Origin: an uncultured Clostridia bacterium | Lineage (GTDB): Bacteria; Bacillota; Clostridia; UMGS1810 | Direction: 5' to 3' | DNA length: 7,427 nucleotides | Assembly (NCBI GenBank): GCA_937959315.1 | Contig: CALGRC010000105.1 | Span: 1-7,427, forward strand | Shown here: positions 7,219 to 7,427 of the stretch, piece by piece | Layout: every line of letters starts with the position of its first letter | Position numbering within the stretch: the stretch's first letter is position 1 | The notes under the pieces: generated by a model | What the model was told of the DNA's origin: nothing | Database searches by the model: none | Seen by the model: only the letters and a program-made list of their open reading frames with translations | Program-made: the position numbers and the translations under genes

Positions 7219-7353
7219 TATGGTGAAACTACGAATTTGTTGGTAATATTACTTTGTTGATACTAAAATATATTCTCCGCGCAAAATATAGAATTTTTGT
7301 ACAATAGTTACTATCTTTTGGGAACAAAACATAACGGCGGCTGCCCTGCCAAT
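7219..7353. promoter_or_regulatory. AT-rich non-coding upstream region with small dyads and direct repeats
   Basis: No convincing gene is seen here. Contents: GTAATATTAC (7243-7252), a perfect 10-bp palindrome flanked by direct repeats TTTGTTG at 7236-7242 and 7253-7259 (17 bases apart); direct repeats AAAATATA at 7265-7272 and 7283-7290 (18 bases apart); and ATAGT-T-ACTAT (7304-7314), an 11-bp dyad. Spacing near one and a half helical turns with dyad symmetry would suit binding of a regulator, but no specific operator family is recognised. Confidence 0.3.
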
Positions 7354-7377
7354 AAAAAAGTGCACTAAGGCACACTT
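7354..7377 (-). terminator. Rho-independent terminator-like hairpin, minus strand
   Basis: Read on the minus strand, AAGTGTGC and GTGCACTT form an 8-bp stem, two pairs being G-U, closed by the tetraloop CTTA. The stem runs into a tract of six T (7359-7354). It would end transcripts coming from a same-strand gene beyond 7427 and insulate the lyase gene from read-through. Confidence 0.55.
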
Positions 7378-7382
7378 CAGCT

Positions 7383-7420
7383 CCCCTGCCCCTCATTCTT
7401 GAGGGGTGGGGTTGATTTTT
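7383..7420 (+). terminator. GC-rich hairpin with T-rich tail, plus strand
   Basis: CCCCTC (7389-7394) pairs with GAGGGG (7401-7406) around a 6-base loop, and CCCC (7383-7386) pairs with GGGG (7408-7411) across a small internal loop. On the plus strand TTGATTTTT follows. The shape is a rho-independent terminator for plus-strand transcription, but no plus-strand gene is present in the window. With the adjacent minus-strand hairpin it forms a bidirectional terminator-like cluster or a dispersed repeat. Confidence 0.5.
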
Positions 7421-7427
7421 ATGTAGG

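Noticed and set aside
7265..7290. CRISPR-like repeats
   Set aside because: Only two 8-base AT-rich copies, too short and too few; no array, leader or cas genes.
7236..7320. Plus-strand promoter driving a small RNA ending at the 7383-7420 hairpin
   Set aside because: TTGTTG/GATACT and TACAAT matches are weak and lack a properly spaced partner; a small RNA cannot be supported.

Overview
The window suggests an anaerobic member of the Bacillota (Clostridia-like). The support is mid-range GC in the genes, an AT-rich leader region, strong AAGGAG(G) ribosome-binding sites, Gram-positive-style signal peptides and large multidomain secreted proteins. There is no 16S or single-copy marker, so nothing below phylum/class level can be claimed.

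Layout: all genes lie on the minus strand and are read from right to left. At the right edge (about 7354-7420) two back-to-back hairpins with T-rich tails look like a terminator cluster separating this locus from whatever lies beyond. Next comes an AT-rich, non-coding leader (about 7076-7353) with small dyads and direct repeats, a plausible sigma-A promoter (7191-7218), two adjacent hairpins in the predicted 5' UTR (7120-7152) and a strong ribosome-binding site (7084-7090). The first gene (2762-7075) encodes a 1437-residue secreted heparinase II/III-type polysaccharide lyase: signal peptide, two laminin-G-like modules, a copper-amine-oxidase-N-like domain, an alpha/alpha-toroid, a His-rich beta-sandwich, a cadherin-like domain and a C-terminal CBM32/F5-8C-like domain. 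A 97-bp start-to-stop gap carries a perfect 30-bp palindrome. The second gene (48-2669) encodes an 873-residue secreted protein made only of laminin-G-like and Ig-like modules, with no recognisable catalytic domain. A third gene starts 24 bases further on (ATG at 23-21) and runs off the left edge.

How they may work together: the lyase would cleave an acidic, uronic-acid-containing polysaccharide outside the cell, and the all-beta companion would bind or present the same polymer. Both signal peptides end in a VFA cleavage motif, and both proteins carry the same type of laminin-G-like module. Neither has a visible cell-wall anchor. The substrate cannot be read from the sequence. The most interesting points are the lyase's domain architecture, its all-binding-module partner, and the palindrome between the two genes.
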